Of a DNA stretch of 64,000 nucleotides, positions 22,872-31,232 are shown in pieces. Made by a program: the position numbers and the translations under genes. The notes beneath the pieces are model-generated. The model saw nothing but the letters and a program-made list of their open reading frames with translations. It had not been told where the DNA came from and did not search any database. Within the stretch, counting starts at the first letter, position 1. Each line of letters starts with the position of its first letter. Source of the stretch: Streptomyces sp. MMG1533 (GTDB lineage Bacteria > Actinomycetota > Actinomycetes > Streptomycetales > Streptomycetaceae); NCBI RefSeq assembly GCF_001279775.1, contig NZ_LGDG01000225.1, positions 124,001 through 188,000 of the forward strand. Direction: 5' to 3'.

Positions 22872-24206
22872 TTGAGTCACAAGCGAATTCCGAAGCGCAA
22901 GGCCGCGATAGCGGCGGGCAGTGTGGTCGCGCTCGGAGCGGCGGCGATCCTCTTGCCGAACGCCAACGCCTCCCAGGACGGCTCCTCGAACGACACCGCC
23001 GCCGCGCCCCGGACCCTGAAGGCGGGGGACGCTTCGGATCTCGCCTCGCAACTCTCGGGACTGCTCGGTGATGCGTTCGCCGGTTCCTACTACGACACCG
23101 ACAGCCAGCAACTGGTCGTCAACGTCATCTCCGGCGACAACAACAACGTGATCGTCCAGGCGGAGAAGGCGGGCGCGAAGGTCCGCGAGGTCGAGAACAG
23201 CATCCGCGAACTCGAGGCCGGCGCCCAGACCCTCAAGGCCGAGGCGACCATCCCGGGTACCGCGTGGGCCGTCGACCCGCGGACCAACAAGATCCTGGTC
23301 ACCGCCGACAGCACGGTCACCGGAGACAACTGGGACACCCTTGAGTCGACGGTCGAGAGCCTCGGCTCCGGCATGGCCACCATCAAGAAGTCGGCCGGCA
23401 CCTTCAAGACGTTCCTCTCCGGCGGTGACGCCATCTTCGGCGGCGGCGCACGCTGCTCGGCGGGCTTCAACGTCACCGCGGGCGACGGCAGCCCCGCCTT
23501 CCTGACCGCCGGTCACTGCGGGGTCGCGGAGGCCGCGTGGTCCGACGCGCAGGACGGCGAGCCGATCGCCACCGTCGACCAGGCCACATTCCCCGGCGAC
23601 GGCGACTTCGCGCTCGTGAAGTACGACGACCCGGCGACCGAGGCGCCCAGCGACGTCAACGTCGGCGACGGCCAGACCGTGGCGATCTCCCAGGCCGCGG
23701 ACGCCGAGGTGGGCCTCGAGGTGTTCCGGATGGGCAGCACCACCGGTCTGAACGACGGTCAGGTCCTCGGACTCGACGCCACCGTGAACTACCCCGAGGG
23801 CACCGTCACCGGGCTCATCCAGACCGACGTCTGCGCCGAGCCCGGCGACAGCGGCGGCTCCCTGTTCACCCAGGACGGTCTCGCGATCGGCCTGACCTCG
23901 GGCGGCAGCGGCGACTGCACGGTCGGCGGCGAGACCTTCTTCCAGCCGGTCACCACCGCACTGGCGGCGGTCGGCGCGACGCTCGGAGCGGGTGACGCGG
24001 CGGGCGGCGAAGAGGCCGGCGCGGGTGAAGAGGCCGGCGCGGGCGAGGAAGCCGGGGCGGGCGAGGAAGCCGGCGCCGGTGAGGAAGCCGGGGCGGGCGA
24101 GGAAGCCGGCGCCGGTGAAGAGGCCGGGGCGGGCGAGGAGACCGGTACCGGTGAGGACACCGGCGCGGGCGTCGAGGACAACTCCGGCCTGACCGAGACC
24201 CAGTGA
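22872..24206 (+). CDS. Secreted S1-family (streptogrisin/alpha-lytic type) protease with repetitive acidic tail
   Basis: A 444-residue prepro-protease. The TTG start (MSHKRIPKRKAAIAAGSVVA) has AGGAGG 9 nt upstream. The signal peptide ends near ANAS, and an alpha-lytic-type propeptide follows to about residue 195. The mature domain starts near ARCSAGFNV and has the triad His in FLTAGHCG, Asp in DGDFALVKYD and Ser in EPGDSGGSLF, with DVCAEP and GDCTVGG supplying cysteines. After the catalytic domain comes an unusual Glu/Ala/Gly tail of about 60 residues, mostly EEAGAG repeats. The propeptide should act as a folding chaperone. The tail may be a cell-wall spacer. The SSI inhibitor encoded 14 kb away is a natural partner. 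Confidence 0.92.
   Translation: MSHKRIPKRKAAIAAGSVVALGAAAILLPNANASQDGSSNDTAAAPRTLKAGDASDLASQLSGLLGDAFAGSYYDTDSQQLVVNVISGDNNNVIVQAEKAGAKVREVENSIRELEAGAQTLKAEATIPGTAWAVDPRTNKILVTADSTVTGDNWDTLESTVESLGSGMATIKKSAGTFKTFLSGGDAIFGGGARCSAGFNVTAGDGSPAFLTAGHCGVAEAAWSDAQDGEPIATVDQATFPGDGDFALVKYDDPATEAPSDVNVGDGQTVAISQAADAEVGLEVFRMGSTTGLNDGQVLGLDATVNYPEGTVTGLIQTDVCAEPGDSGGSLFTQDGLAIGLTSGGSGDCTVGGETFFQPVTTALAAVGATLGAGDAAGGEEAGAGEEAGAGEEAGAGEEAGAGEEAGAGEEAGAGEEAGAGEETGTGEDTGAGVEDNSGLTETQ
24004..24150 (+). repeat. 18-bp coding repeats (EEAGAG) in the protease tail
   Basis: Eight near-identical 18-bp units of the type GAGGCCGGCGCGGGTGAA encode EEAGAG hexapeptides, then drift into EETGTG and EDTGAG. Slippage-prone, so the copy number probably varies among strains. 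Confidence 0.85.
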
Positions 24207-24210
24207 TCCA

Positions 24211-24307
24211 CGCGTCGAGAGCGGTTCGCCCCCACTGAGCCGCTCTCGACGCGCGAGGACACGGACCGGTCCGGCCCTCCGGCGGGAGGGCCGGACCGGT
24301 CCGTTTT
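24211..24307 (+). terminator. Double terminator after the protease gene
   Basis: First hairpin CGCGTCGAGAGCGG (24211-24224) with 24240-24253, 14 bp. Second hairpin starts ACGGACCGGTCCGG (24261) and pairs 20 bp with 24285-24304, loop GGCG, followed by TTTT: a classical intrinsic terminator, working mainly rightward. Confidence 0.9.
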
Positions 24308-24324
24308 GCCTTTCGTCCCCTCCT

Positions 24325-26469
24325 TCAGCCCTGCGACCGCGCTCTCAGCAGCAGCAGTGCCACGTCGTCGATCCGCTCCTGTGTGGCCGCGCTGTGGCGG
24401 ACGAGTTCGTCGGCCAGCTCGTCCAGCGGCCGGTCCCCCGCCTCGGCGAGGCGCCGCCCGAGTCCGGCGAGCGCCTCCTCGATGTCGACGCCGGGCGACT
24501 CGATCAGCCCGTCGGTGTAGAGGACGAGCACGGATCCGGGAGCGAGGTCCACCTCCGTGGTCGGATACGTGGCCGAGCTGTCGATGCCCAGCAGCGGGCC
24601 GCCGGCCAGGTCCAGCACCCGCACCCGCCCGTCGGGCCGGCGCAGCAGCGGTGGCGGATGTCCCGCCCGGGCCATCACCATCCGCCCCCGGCCCGGATCG
24701 AGCCGCAGGTACAGACAGCTGGCGAAGAGATCCGAACCGAGGTCGATCAGCAGCCGGTTGGTGCTGCGCATGACCTCCTCGGGAGGCTGTCCCACGGTCG
24801 TGTAGGCGCGTACGGCGGTACGGATCTGCCCCATCAGCCCGGCCGCGGTCACGTTGTGGCCCTGCACGTCCCCGATCACCGCCGCCGCCAGCCCCTGCGC
24901 CGGCACCAGGTCGTAGAAGTCGCCGCCGATGTCCATGCCCTGGGTGGCCGGAAGGTAGCGCGCGGCCGCGTCGATACCGGGCAGCGGCGGCAGCGAGTGC
25001 GGCAGCAGGGCTTCCTGCAGGCCGTGCGCCAACTGGTGTTTGGCGTCGTAGAGCACCGCCCGCTCCAGGGCCTGCGCGATCAGCCCGCCCAGGCTCGTCA
25101 GCACCGCCCGCTCGTCCGCGGGGAAGGGGTGCGGCTCGGCGTAGGCGAGCACACACGTGCCCACCGGGCGGCCGGTGGCGATCAGCGGCAGATACGCCCA
25201 GGAGGTGAAGCCGTCGGGCGTGGCGTGCCGTTCCGGATACAGCCGCTCCAGCTGTTCCCGGGAGTCGAAGAACGCGGGCACACCGCTGGTCAGGACGTGC
25301 GTGCCCGGTGTCTGTTCGCTCAGCGGCAGCCCGTCGAAGCGTTCCACGACGTGCGGGTCCTCGTATCCGCGGTGGCCCAGCACATGCAGGCGGCCCGCCC
25401 GGGAACCGAGCACGACCAGGGCCTGACTGCCCACCGCCGGAGCGATCTCGTCCGCGACCAGCTGCACCACGTCCTGCACGCTCACCGCCTCGGTGAGCGC
25501 CCCGGCCAGGCTCAGCACCTGGGAGATGGTCACGAGCCGGGAGGGGGCGTCACCGGGCTGCGGCCCGGCCCGGCTCATCTCCGCCACCGCCCGGGCCCGG
25601 CTGATGCGCACGCTCAGTCCGGTCGTGCTCGGATACAGCCGGAACGACAGCCAGTCGCCGGGCGGGCGCAGCGCCACGAACGACGTGCTGTGCTGACTGA
25701 GCAGCGCGGCCCGGTAGCGGTCCTCGTACGCCGGGTCGTTGAGCCAGGGCACCGCCGCCCACAGCTGGGAGCCGAGCAGATCGCTCACCTGCACGCCCAT
25801 CAGCTCGGCCGCGGCGGCGTTGGCGAAGCCGATCCGCCCGTGCAGGTCGAGCGAGCACAGCCCGTACGGCAGCCGCGCCACCATCCGCGCCGCCTCGACC
25901 GTGCCGAGCGTGCCGGCCGCGCCGCCCACCGTCGGCGCGGCGAGCAGATCGGGTTCGGCGTGCAGCGGGACGCTGTCCTCGACGGCCCGTTCCAGCCGTA
26001 CCGCCAGCCGGTCGCAGGCCGCGACGAGGTGGTCCCGCTCCCGGTCGGACAGCTCCGGCGGATGCGAGCCGGGCCAGGTCACGAAGACCGCGCCGTACAC
26101 GGTGGTCTCGGTGGCGACCGGCACCGCGGCCAGCGCGAAGGGGTAGGGCAGCACGACCGCGATCCGCGGATAGCGGCGCGCCATCTCCTCCTCGCCGCCC
26201 ACCCAGACCAGCCGCCGTTCGCGCACCGCCTCGGCCACCGGGATCGGCGCGCTCAGCCCCACCCGCTCCCATGGCGCCGCGAACGCCCGGGGCAGACCCG
26301 CCATCACCGCCATCTCCAGCACCGACGCGTCGTCCGCCAGCAGATAGACGGCACCGGAGTGCGCGTGGACCTCGTCCATCATCGACGCCAGCGCCAGCGA
26401 CAGCAGGGGCCGGCCGACGCGGGTCCTCGCGGTCACCGGCGCCTGTGCGGACGTCTGCCCGTCGGACAC
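24325..26469 (-). CDS. GAF-PAS-GAF-SpoIIE (PP2C-type) sensor phosphatase
   Basis: A 714-residue protein. A GAF-like domain (about 25-165: MMDEVHAHSGAVYLLADD...), a PAS domain (LDLHGRIGFANAAAAELMGV), a second GAF (LVVLGSRAGRLHVLGHRG...) and a C-terminal SpoIIE phosphatase follow. The phosphatase has metal-binding Asp residues in DIGGDFYDLV, VIGDVQGHN, LYTDGLIESPG and RIDDVALLLL. Such enzymes dephosphorylate STAS anti-anti-sigma proteins and so switch on a sigma factor. GTG at 26469 is preferred because GAGGAGGTG lies 7 nt before it; an ATG at 26535 has no ribosome site. A GCAT-N15-GGGTAC SigB-type promoter candidate lies 150 bp upstream. It flanks the ram cluster opposite another such phosphatase. 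Confidence 0.88.
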   Translation of the reverse strand: MSDGQTSAQAPVTARTRVGRPLLSLALASMMDEVHAHSGAVYLLADDASVLEMAVMAGLPRAFAAPWERVGLSAPIPVAEAVRERRLVWVGGEEEMARRYPRIAVVLPYPFALAAVPVATETTVYGAVFVTWPGSHPPELSDRERDHLVAACDRLAVRLERAVEDSVPLHAEPDLLAAPTVGGAAGTLGTVEAARMVARLPYGLCSLDLHGRIGFANAAAAELMGVQVSDLLGSQLWAAVPWLNDPAYEDRYRAALLSQHSTSFVALRPPGDWLSFRLYPSTTGLSVRISRARAVAEMSRAGPQPGDAPSRLVTISQVLSLAGALTEAVSVQDVVQLVADEIAPAVGSQALVVLGSRAGRLHVLGHRGYEDPHVVERFDGLPLSEQTPGTHVLTSGVPAFFDSREQLERLYPERHATPDGFTSWAYLPLIATGRPVGTCVLAYAEPHPFPADERAVLTSLGGLIAQALERAVLYDAKHQLAHGLQEALLPHSLPPLPGIDAAARYLPATQGMDIGGDFYDLVPAQGLAAAVIGDVQGHNVTAAGLMGQIRTAVRAYTTVGQPPEEVMRSTNRLLIDLGSDLFASCLYLRLDPGRGRMVMARAGHPPPLLRRPDGRVRVLDLAGGPLLGIDSSATYPTTEVDLAPGSVLVLYTDGLIESPGVDIEEALAGLGRRLAEAGDRPLDELADELVRHSAATQERIDDVALLLLRARSQG

Positions 26470-26801
26470 GCCGACCACCTCCTCGCCCGGCCGTGCGACG
26501 GGTCCCAGGCTCAAATCTCCCCCCTGGCGGCTCATCGCGCACGGCGAGCGGCGCCCGGAAGCACCGTTGCGGCTCGCGTACGGCACAGGAATGCCCGCGT
26601 CACGGTGAAGCCGGGCGGGTACCCCGTCCGCCCCCGCCCATGCCCCCACAGTCGAAGCGCGCGTCGGCGTACGGGCGCCTCGCGTGCGCCCCCGCGCATC
26701 CCGATGGCCGGTTCTCCGCGCCCGCGAACTGTCACGCCCGCGAACAATGGGGCACGCGTTCAACACATGGAACCGGCGTACGGCGAGCTGAAGGGGCGGC
26801 A
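26470..26801. other. Divergent spacer between SpoIIE-type phosphatase and ramR
   Basis: No gene is supported. On the minus strand GGGTAC at 26619-26624 with GCAT 15 bp upstream fits the SigB-family pattern GNNT-N14-16-GGGTAC and would drive the phosphatase. The ramR promoter should lie to the right, where no box could be fixed. Confidence 0.45.
26619..26624 (-). promoter_or_regulatory. SigB-type -10 candidate for the phosphatase gene
   Basis: GGGTAC on the minus strand with GCAT (26640-26643) as -35-like element at 15-bp spacing. Confidence 0.4.
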
Positions 26802-27410
26802 GTGATCCGGGTGCTTCTGGTCCACGACGAGTCTCTGGTCCGATCGGTCCTTGCGGAGTGGCTCCGCAAGGAACCCGACCTGAGGGTGTACGACACCCCG
26901 TGGCGCGGCGCGCCAGGACGCGTGAGGTCCGTACGGCCGGACGTCTGCGCGGCCGACCTGGAGTGCGCCGACGCCTACGGCATCCCGCCGCTCGGCGACC
27001 TCTGTGCGCGCGGCCCGGACCCGGAGCAGCCCCGGCTGCTGGTCCTTGCCGGGGCGAACAGGCCAGGCCTGCTGAAGCGGGCCGTCGAGGCCGGGGCGCT
27101 CGGCTACGTCGGCAAGGAGGGCTCGCCGCAGAGCCTGGTGCGCGGGATCCGCCGCGTCGCCGAGGGGGAACGTTTCGTCGACGACTCGCTCGGCTTCGGT
27201 TTCCTCAAGGCCGCGCAGATGCCGCTGACCCGCAGAGAACTCAGCGTGTTATCCCTGGCCGCCGAGGGAGCCTCCGTCGCGGAGATCGCCGGGTGCCTGC
27301 ACCTGTCCCACGGGACCGTGCGCAACTACATGGCGGCCATCACCCGCAAGACCGGGGCCCGCAACCGCGTCGACGCGATCCGCATCTCGCAGGGGGAGGG
27401 CTGGCTCTGA
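26802..27410 (+). CDS. ramR: RamR/AmfR-type LuxR response regulator, with TTA codon
   Basis: A 202-residue response regulator. The receiver domain starts VIRVLLVHDESLVRSVLAEW with the acidic pair in HDES. The expected phospho-Asp position is in VCAADLECADAYG, and the conserved Lys is in GYVGKEGSP. The C-terminal LuxR helix-turn-helix reads MPLTRRELSVLSLAAEGASV and HGTVRNYMAAITRKTGARNR. It sits convergent to ramB, where ramR/amfR belongs in SapB/AmfS clusters, and should activate the ramCSAB promoter. Codon 150 (27249-27251) is TTA, so translation should need bldA tRNA. GTG start with AAGGGG upstream. Its last 162 bp are overlapped by the opposing ramB frame. Confidence 0.9.
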   Translation: MIRVLLVHDESLVRSVLAEWLRKEPDLRVYDTPWRGAPGRVRSVRPDVCAADLECADAYGIPPLGDLCARGPDPEQPRLLVLAGANRPGLLKRAVEAGALGYVGKEGSPQSLVRGIRRVAEGERFVDDSLGFGFLKAAQMPLTRRELSVLSLAAEGASVAEIAGCLHLSHGTVRNYMAAITRKTGARNRVDAIRISQGEGWL

Positions 27411-29171
27411 CCGCCCGGCCGGTACGGGCGTCCAGCCGCCGACGAGATCCTGGTACGGCGCGCAGACCCGCACCAGCTCGTCGTGCGTCCCGTACGCCGT
27501 GCGCCGGCCGTCCATGACCAGCACCCGGCCGGCCCGCCGTGCCGAGCTGATCCGGTGGGCGACCACGACCAGAGTGCCGCCCGGCCGGGCCGCGAAGGCG
27601 CGCTCGGCGCGCTCCTCCGCCACCGGGTCCAGGTGGCAGGTCGCCTCGTCGAGCAGGGCGAGCGGGGCGTACGACAGATAGGCCCGCGTCAGCGCGATCA
27701 GCTGCCGCTCACCCGCCGAGAGGGCCGCCGGATCCACCCGGGCAGCGGGCCCGCCCAGCGCGTCGAGCAGCGGAGTCAGCCCGACTGCCTCCGCCGCGGC
27801 GAGCAGCTCCGGCTCGGGCACGGGGTCCGGCCGCAGATGCCCGAGGTTCTCGGCGAGGGTGCCGGTGAAGACGTACGCCTCCTGCGGGATGAGCACCCGC
27901 CGGTCAGCCGCCTGCGACACGCGCAGCCCGCACACCCTGATCGTGCCGTCCCGCGGCTCCAGCAGCCCGGCGACCAGCGCGGTGAGCGTCGACTTGCCGA
28001 TGCCGCTGGGGCCCACGACTGCCAAGTGGCCGCCAATCGGGAGGGTGAGGTCGAGGTCGTCGATGACGGGGGCGGCGGTGGGGCCGTAGGCGAAGGTGAC
28101 GGAGGTGAGGGACAGGGCGGGGGCGGCGGTGGTCGGGTCCGGACCGGATTGTGGGACAGGTGTGGCGTCCGGGTCGCGGCCGTCCGGCCCGGTGCATGCG
28201 AGAGGTGTGCCGTCCGAGGGGTCGTCCGCCCCGCGGATCAGTCGGCGCAGCACCACCAGGAGCCGTGAGCCGCTCGTGCCCAGGCCGTGGACCAGGTTGC
28301 TCAGGGCGGGGAGGAGGGACTGGGTGACGTAGGCGAGGGCGCCGACCAGGGCACCCGTGGTGACGCCGTGGGCGAGGAGCCAGGGTGCGGCGGCGAGCAG
28401 CAGCACGATCGGGAGCCGGCCGCCGACCGCGAGGGAGGCCACGCGCAGGACGCTCCAGCGGGCGAGGGAGCGGGCGGTCCGGAACTCCGCGTCGATCCGG
28501 CGCCCGGTGTCGGCGGCGACCCTGTCCTCAGCGCCGGCCGCGGTGATGTCCCGCAACCCCGGGCAGACGGTGCCGAGGTCGTCGGCCAGGGCTTCGTCGG
28601 AGACGAGGAACGCCTCCTGCCGACGGGCCAGCGGGCGCAGCGTCGCCGCGAACAGGGCCACTCCGGCCAGCAGCGGAGGCCCGACGACCAGCAGGAGCAG
28701 CGGGTCCAGAGAGAACAGGCCGACCAGGGCGCCGACGGCGGTGAACAGGAACGAACGCGACACCATCACCAGCCCGGCGAACGTGTCCCGCGCGATCTCC
28801 ACCTGCTGGGTCAGCCCGGACAGCGCCCCGCCGTCCGCCTCCCGCACCCCGCGCGCCACGACCCGGGCGACGAGCCGGTCCCGGAGCGGTTCCACCAACG
28901 CGGCCACGGCGGCGTACACACGGGCGGTGCCGTACGCGCCGACGGCGACCCCGAGCCCGGCCGCCCCGAGCCAGGCGAGCCCCGCCTCCGGCCGCCCGGC
29001 CAGAAACCCGTCGTCCAGGGCGCGGGCAGGCGCGTACCCGGTGAGGAAGGTCTGCCCGGTCTCCAGCACCGACCAGCCGCCGAGCCGTACCAGAACCCGC
29101 CACCGGTCCCGCAGGAACCGGATCCCGAGCCGATGCAGCCCCCCGGTCACGACGGCGGCCCCTTCGGTCAC
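27249..29171 (-). CDS. ramB: RamB-type ABC exporter half-transporter
   Basis: A 640-residue half-ABC exporter: six membrane helices in the first 320 residues, then an ATPase with Walker A GPSGIGKSTLTALVAG, signature LSAGERQLIALTRA and Walker B LALLDEATCHLD. It should pair with RamA to export the AmfS/SapB-like peptide. The GTG start overlaps the ramA stop as GTGA. Homologues end soon after the helix PYQDLVGGW; here the frame runs on for about 55 residues (PVPAGRSEPALPLRDADRVD...) that are simply the antisense of ramR, and stops at TAA 27251-27249, exactly opposite ramR's TTA codon. The extension is therefore probably not functional protein. Confidence 0.88.
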   Translation of the reverse strand: MTEGAAVVTGGLHRLGIRFLRDRWRVLVRLGGWSVLETGQTFLTGYAPARALDDGFLAGRPEAGLAWLGAAGLGVAVGAYGTARVYAAVAALVEPLRDRLVARVVARGVREADGGALSGLTQQVEIARDTFAGLVMVSRSFLFTAVGALVGLFSLDPLLLLVVGPPLLAGVALFAATLRPLARRQEAFLVSDEALADDLGTVCPGLRDITAAGAEDRVAADTGRRIDAEFRTARSLARWSVLRVASLAVGGRLPIVLLLAAAPWLLAHGVTTGALVGALAYVTQSLLPALSNLVHGLGTSGSRLLVVLRRLIRGADDPSDGTPLACTGPDGRDPDATPVPQSGPDPTTAAPALSLTSVTFAYGPTAAPVIDDLDLTLPIGGHLAVVGPSGIGKSTLTALVAGLLEPRDGTIRVCGLRVSQAADRRVLIPQEAYVFTGTLAENLGHLRPDPVPEPELLAAAEAVGLTPLLDALGGPAARVDPAALSAGERQLIALTRAYLSYAPLALLDEATCHLDPVAEERAERAFAARPGGTLVVVAHRISSARRAGRVLVMDGRRTAYGTHDELVRVCAPYQDLVGGWTPVPAGRSEPALPLRDADRVDAVAGPGLAGDGRHVVAHGPVGQVQAPGDLRDGGSLGGQG

Positions 29172-30961
29172 GACGGCCCCTCCTCCGCGAAGGCATGGAA
29201 CTTCCCGGACTCCCCGGACTCCCCGGACTCTCCGGACTCTCCGGACTCTCCGGACTCTCCGGACTCCCCGGACTCCCCGGACTCCCCGAACACCGCCCGA
29301 TACCCCGCGTCCCGCCACAGCTCCTCGTGCCGCCCCACCGCCCGCACCCGCCCCCCGTCCAGCCAGGCCACCGCGTCCGCGCGCGCCGCAGTGGCCGCCC
29401 GGTGGGCGATCAGGAGCCGGGTGCTGTCCGAACCGCCGCTCACCAGTGCCTGCGTGATGTGCGCCTCCGTCACCGTGTCGAGGCTCGACAGGGCGTCGTC
29501 GAGGATCAGCAGGCGGCCGCCGTGGGCGAACGCCCTTGCCAGGCCCAGGCGTTGGGACTCGCCGCCGGAGCGCGGGGCGTCGGCGCACAGCGTCTCGTAG
29601 CCGTGGGGCAGTCGGCGGACGAAGTCGTCCGCGCGGGCCGTGCGGGCGGCCTCCCGGATGCGGGCGGGGGAGGGGGACGTCAGGCCGAGGCCGATCGTCT
29701 CCGCGACGGTGCCGGTCAGCAGCGCGGGGCGATCGAAGGCGTGGCCGACCGCGCGGCGCAGCTCGTCGTGGCTCAGCTCGCGCAGCGGTACCCCGTCGAG
29801 GAGGACCTCTCCGGCGTCCGGGTCGGCGAGCCGCCCGGCGACCGCGGCGAGCAGCGACTTGCCCGCCCCCGACCGGCCGACCACCGCGAGTGTCGTCCCG
29901 CCGGGTACGGCGAGGTCGACCCCGTCGAGCACGGCGCGTCCGCCGCGCCGGGCGGTCACCCCGCGCAGTTCCAGCCGGCCCGGACCGGGAGGCAGCCGGT
30001 GCGGGCCGTAGGCGGGGGCGGGTTCGGTCAGGACCTCGCCGAGGCGTCCGGTCGCCGCCCGGGCCCGGGCCAGGCCCGCGAGCTGCCCGACCAGCACACC
30101 CACACCGGCCGCGAGGACCGCGTACCGCCAGGCGGCGAGCACCTCGCCCACGGACAGCCGGTGCCGGGTGAGGAGCACCCCGGCCACGGCCACGACCGCG
30201 AGCTGGAGCAGCGGTGCCACGGCCACGGCCTGCCCGGCCGCGCGCCCCTGCACCCGCCACATGCGGTGGCCGGACCGGGACAGTTCGGGAAGCGGCCGCA
30301 GGATCCGCGCTCTCTCGCGGTCCGCCGTACCGGCCGCGGCGATGGTGCGATGGCCGCCCACGGCCTCCGCGAGCGCCGACGCGATCCTCCCCTGCACTTC
30401 CTGGTAGCGCGTCACGCACTCCGAGGTGTTCCGCGACAGGGTCCGCAGCAGCAGTGCCAGCACCGGCGCCCCGGCGAGGAACACCGCCGCGAGCCACGGG
30501 TCGATCAGGCACAGCGCCACGATGCCGCCCACGGGTCCGGCGAGCGCGGCGACCAGCGCGGCGCGGGCGGCCGGTGCCGTGCCGGCCTGCGCGGCGTTGC
30601 CGACCAGGCGGGCGACGAGGTCGCCCGGTCCGAAGCGGGCGGCGGCGCGCGGGCCCACGTCCAGGACGTGCCCGGTCAGCCGGCGGCGCAGCCAGGCCGT
30701 GGTGCGGGCGTCGACCGTGCCGCTCAGCACGGTCTGGCACGCGTCGAGCAGGGCGAGCACCAGGACCAGTCCGGCGCAGTACAGCACCCAGCGGGTCGCC
30801 GCGGCCTCGGCCAGCAGCAGGTCCAGGGCCCGGCCCAGTGCGGCCGGCAGTAGCAGACCGGCCCCCGTCGCGGCCGTGCTCACCAGGAACAGGGCCACGC
30901 AGTGGGCGCCGCTGTGCCGGGCGGCCGGTGCTGCCAAGTCATGTTCGGCATGGGGCGTCAC
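29168..30961 (-). CDS. ramA: RamA-type ABC exporter half-transporter with degenerate Walker B
   Basis: A 597-residue half-ABC exporter. Membrane domain first (LFLVSTAATGAGLLLPAALG..., about 20-310), then an ATPase with Walker A GRSGAGKSLLAAV, signature RSGGESQRLGLARA and Walker B LLILDDALSSLD. The residue after the Walker B Asp is Asp, not the catalytic Glu, so this site is probably weak, and RamB's LLDEA site the active one, as in asymmetric heterodimeric exporters. Near the C-terminus are nine GES tripeptides in a row from a 9-bp DNA repeat. Third gene of ramCSAB, 97 bp after ramS across a large hairpin. Confidence 0.88.
   Translation of the reverse strand: MTPHAEHDLAAPAARHSGAHCVALFLVSTAATGAGLLLPAALGRALDLLLAEAAATRWVLYCAGLVLVLALLDACQTVLSGTVDARTTAWLRRRLTGHVLDVGPRAAARFGPGDLVARLVGNAAQAGTAPAARAALVAALAGPVGGIVALCLIDPWLAAVFLAGAPVLALLLRTLSRNTSECVTRYQEVQGRIASALAEAVGGHRTIAAAGTADRERARILRPLPELSRSGHRMWRVQGRAAGQAVAVAPLLQLAVVAVAGVLLTRHRLSVGEVLAAWRYAVLAAGVGVLVGQLAGLARARAATGRLGEVLTEPAPAYGPHRLPPGPGRLELRGVTARRGGRAVLDGVDLAVPGGTTLAVVGRSGAGKSLLAAVAGRLADPDAGEVLLDGVPLRELSHDELRRAVGHAFDRPALLTGTVAETIGLGLTSPSPARIREAARTARADDFVRRLPHGYETLCADAPRSGGESQRLGLARAFAHGGRLLILDDALSSLDTVTEAHITQALVSGGSDSTRLLIAHRAATAARADAVAWLDGGRVRAVGRHEELWRDAGYRAVFGESGESGESGESGESGESGESGESGESGKFHAFAEEGPS
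29206..29286 (-). repeat. Nine 9-bp units encoding (GES)9 in ramA
   Basis: Units CCGGACTCC or CCGGACTCT repeat nine times. Outer copies have CC and inner copies CT, a pattern that fits slippage of an inner variant. In-frame (3 codons per unit), so copy changes keep the protein open. Confidence 0.9.
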
Positions 30962-30997
30962 AGGGCTGTGGCCTCCCGTCCGGGGCGGTGCGCAGGA

Positions 30998-31038
30998 CCC
31001 CGGGCGGCCCCTCCCTCGCGGGAGCGGACCGCCCGGGG
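30998..31038 (-). terminator. Partial terminator between ramS and ramA
   Basis: CCCCGGGCGG (30998-31007) pairs with CCGCCCGGGG (31029-31038) over 10 bp, with more pairing inside the loop (CCCTC/GGGAG). It starts 21 bp after the ramS stop on its strand, so ramCS transcripts may exceed ramAB. Confidence 0.7.
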
Positions 31039-31058
31039 CCGCGGGTGCGCGGTGTCCG

Positions 31059-31175
31059 TCAGAGACAGAGCAGGACGCTGGCCGCGCTGATGCAGGACAG
31101 CAGGCTGACCGTGCTGTTGCCGGCGCCGTCGGTACGCTCTTCGGACTCCATCGTCTGCAGGTCGAGAAGTGCCAT
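31059..31175 (-). CDS. ramS: RamS/AmfS-type class III lanthipeptide precursor
   Basis: A 38-residue precursor too short for usual gene callers. The leader begins MALLDLQTMESEE, the conserved L-L-D-L-Q-x-M-E motif recognised by class III synthetases. The core ends with SLLSC and SVLLC, two S-x-x-x-C blocks as in SapB (SLLLC, SITTC) and AmfS (SLLVC, SVVLC), and a preceding S-A-A-S before the second. RamC should dehydrate the serines and couple them to the two cysteines, giving a surface-active peptide that lowers water tension for aerial hyphae. GAGGAAGGACACGAG precedes the ATG. It sits between ramC and ramA. Confidence 0.95.
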   Translation of the reverse strand: MALLDLQTMESEERTDGAGNSTVSLLSCISAASVLLCL

Positions 31176-31232
31176 CTCGTGTCCTTCCTCTAGGTCGTCC
31201 ACCCGTGGGGACGGGGTTGGGTCACGACTCCG

